From Candidatus Methylomirabilota bacterium (GTDB lineage: Bacteria > Methylomirabilota > Methylomirabilia > Methylomirabilales > JACPAU01), in NCBI GenBank assembly GCA_016180705.1, contig JACPAU010000111.1, positions 1-7,079 on the forward strand: a stretch of 7,079 nucleotides of DNA. The letters are read 5' to 3'. The first letter of the stretch is position 1; every line of letters starts with the position of its first letter. Made by a program: the position numbers and the translations under genes. The notes under the pieces are model-generated. The model was not told where the DNA came from, did no database searches, and was given only the letters and a program-made list of their open reading frames with translations. Below are positions 6,462 through 7,079 of the stretch, piece after piece.

Positions 6462-7079
6462 GACGCCCGATGCGTCTCCGCAGAGGCTGCGGGCGCCCTG
6501 GAGGACGCCGCGAGGAGCCTGGGGGCAGGCCGCCTCGTGGTCTTCCCGACGGACACACTCTACGCCCTGGGCGCGGACCCGCGGAACCTGGGGGCCTTGG
6601 AGCGGCTCCTCACGGCCAAGGGCGGCCGGGACAGGGCGATTCCCCTGCTGCTCGCGGGTCTGGATGCCCTGCAGAGCGTCGTCGCGGAAGTCCCGGACGT
6701 CGCGGTCGTGCTCGCGGAGCGCTTCTGGCCCGGGGCGCTCACGCTGATCCTGCGTGCCCGTCCCGACCTACCCGAGGCGGTGACCGGCGGGACGGGGACG
6801 GTGGGAGTTCGGGTGCCGGCAGGCCCGGTCGCGACGGCGCTGCTTCGGAAGGTGGGGGCTCCCGTCACGGGGACGAGCGCCAACCGGACCGACGAGCGGG
6901 CGCCGCGCCGTGCGGATGAGGTGGGGGCCGACCTCCTGTCCCACGTGGACCTTGTCCTCGACGGGGGTGCCTGCCCGCTAGGGGTTCCGTCCACGCTCCT
7001 CGATCTCACGGTAGACCCGCCCCGGGTGCGACGGCCCGGGGCGGTCCCAGTGGGGCCCCTGCGGACCGTGCAGGGGCTC
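6453..7079 (+). CDS. tsaC: L-threonylcarbamoyladenylate synthase (Sua5/YciO/YrdC family), 3' partial
   Basis: The enzyme makes threonylcarbamoyl-AMP from threonine, bicarbonate and ATP for the t6A modification at position 37 of ANN-decoding tRNAs. The frame runs from GTG 6453 to the right edge (209 codons, no stop reached). Motifs are GRLVVFPTDTLYALGADP (26-43), an AKGGRDRAIPLLLA segment (55-68) in place of the K-x-R motif, RFWPGALTLIL (90-100), VGVRVPAGP (117-125), TGTSANRT (139-146, the S-x-N motif) and VPSTLLDL...RRPGAVPVG near the end. YrdC-domain-only proteins are about 200-210 residues, so the stop is probably just outside the window, unless a Sua5 C-terminal domain follows. GTG 6453 has GGAG at 6443-6446, 6 bases away. 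GTG 6411 is an in-frame alternative that would add 14 residues, many of them Pro or Gly. The last step of t6A synthesis needs TsaB/D/E, not in the window. Confidence 0.9.
   Translation, partial: MAPDARCVSAEAAGALEDAARSLGAGRLVVFPTDTLYALGADPRNLGALERLLTAKGGRDRAIPLLLAGLDALQSVVAEVPDVAVVLAERFWPGALTLILRARPDLPEAVTGGTGTVGVRVPAGPVATALLRKVGAPVTGTSANRTDERAPRRADEVGADLLSHVDLVLDGGACPLGVPSTLLDLTVDPPRVRRPGAVPVGPLRTVQGL

Noticed and set aside
6185..6747. Plus-strand open frames (6185-6463 and 6229-6747) in the gene-free stretch and over tsaC
   Set aside because: Both give Arg/Pro/Gly-rich translations without motifs; the second overlaps the well-supported tsaC frame.

Overview
This is a roughly 70% GC, almost fully coding bacterial window with all genes on the + strand. 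No mobile element, CRISPR array, rRNA or tRNA is visible. The gene order (fused aroK-aroB, TPR protein, roadblock protein, aroQ, efp, accB, accC) resembles shikimate/EF-P/acetyl-CoA carboxylase clusters of Deltaproteobacteria-like and Methylomirabilota/Rokubacteria-like genomes. That taxonomic guess is inference from gene order and GC content, not from a search.

Layout. Bases 1-1400 hold the 3' part of a shikimate kinase-dehydroquinate synthase fusion (AroKB), cut by the left edge. Its last ~110 bases contain a sharp AT-rich island (about 31% GC over 1241-1310) that ends in the best promoter of the window (TTGACA, 17-base spacer, TAGAGT, with an extended -10 TG). A tightly packed set of genes follows: a TPR protein (1406-2239), a roadblock/LC7 protein (2236-2592), AroQ (2635-3084), EF-P (3107-3664), AccB (3691-4155), AccC (4159-5505) and ThiE (5511-6122). 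Gaps are 42 bases or less and two stop/start junctions overlap or nearly do, so they probably form one transcription unit that can be driven from inside aroB. Next comes a 330-base stretch without a convincing gene. It carries a second sigma70-like promoter (TTGACG, 17 bases, TATCTT) and several GC-rich inverted repeats. Last is a TsaC/Sua5-type threonylcarbamoyl-AMP synthase (6453 to the right edge), whose GTG start lies inside an inverted repeat.

How the genes fit together. AroK, AroB and AroQ are three steps of the shikimate pathway. AccB and AccC are the biotin carrier and biotin carboxylase of acetyl-CoA carboxylase. EF-P and TsaC support translation (polyproline relief and tRNA t6A modification), and ThiE makes thiamine phosphate. 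The TPR/roadblock pair is the only part of unknown function; it looks like a scaffold plus a MglB-type small-GTPase regulator.

Most of the window is core metabolism with standard proteins. The parts worth a second look are the AT-rich promoter island inside aroB, the TPR/roadblock pair, and the promoter-plus-structured leader before tsaC. I found no convincing evidence of a wholly new system.
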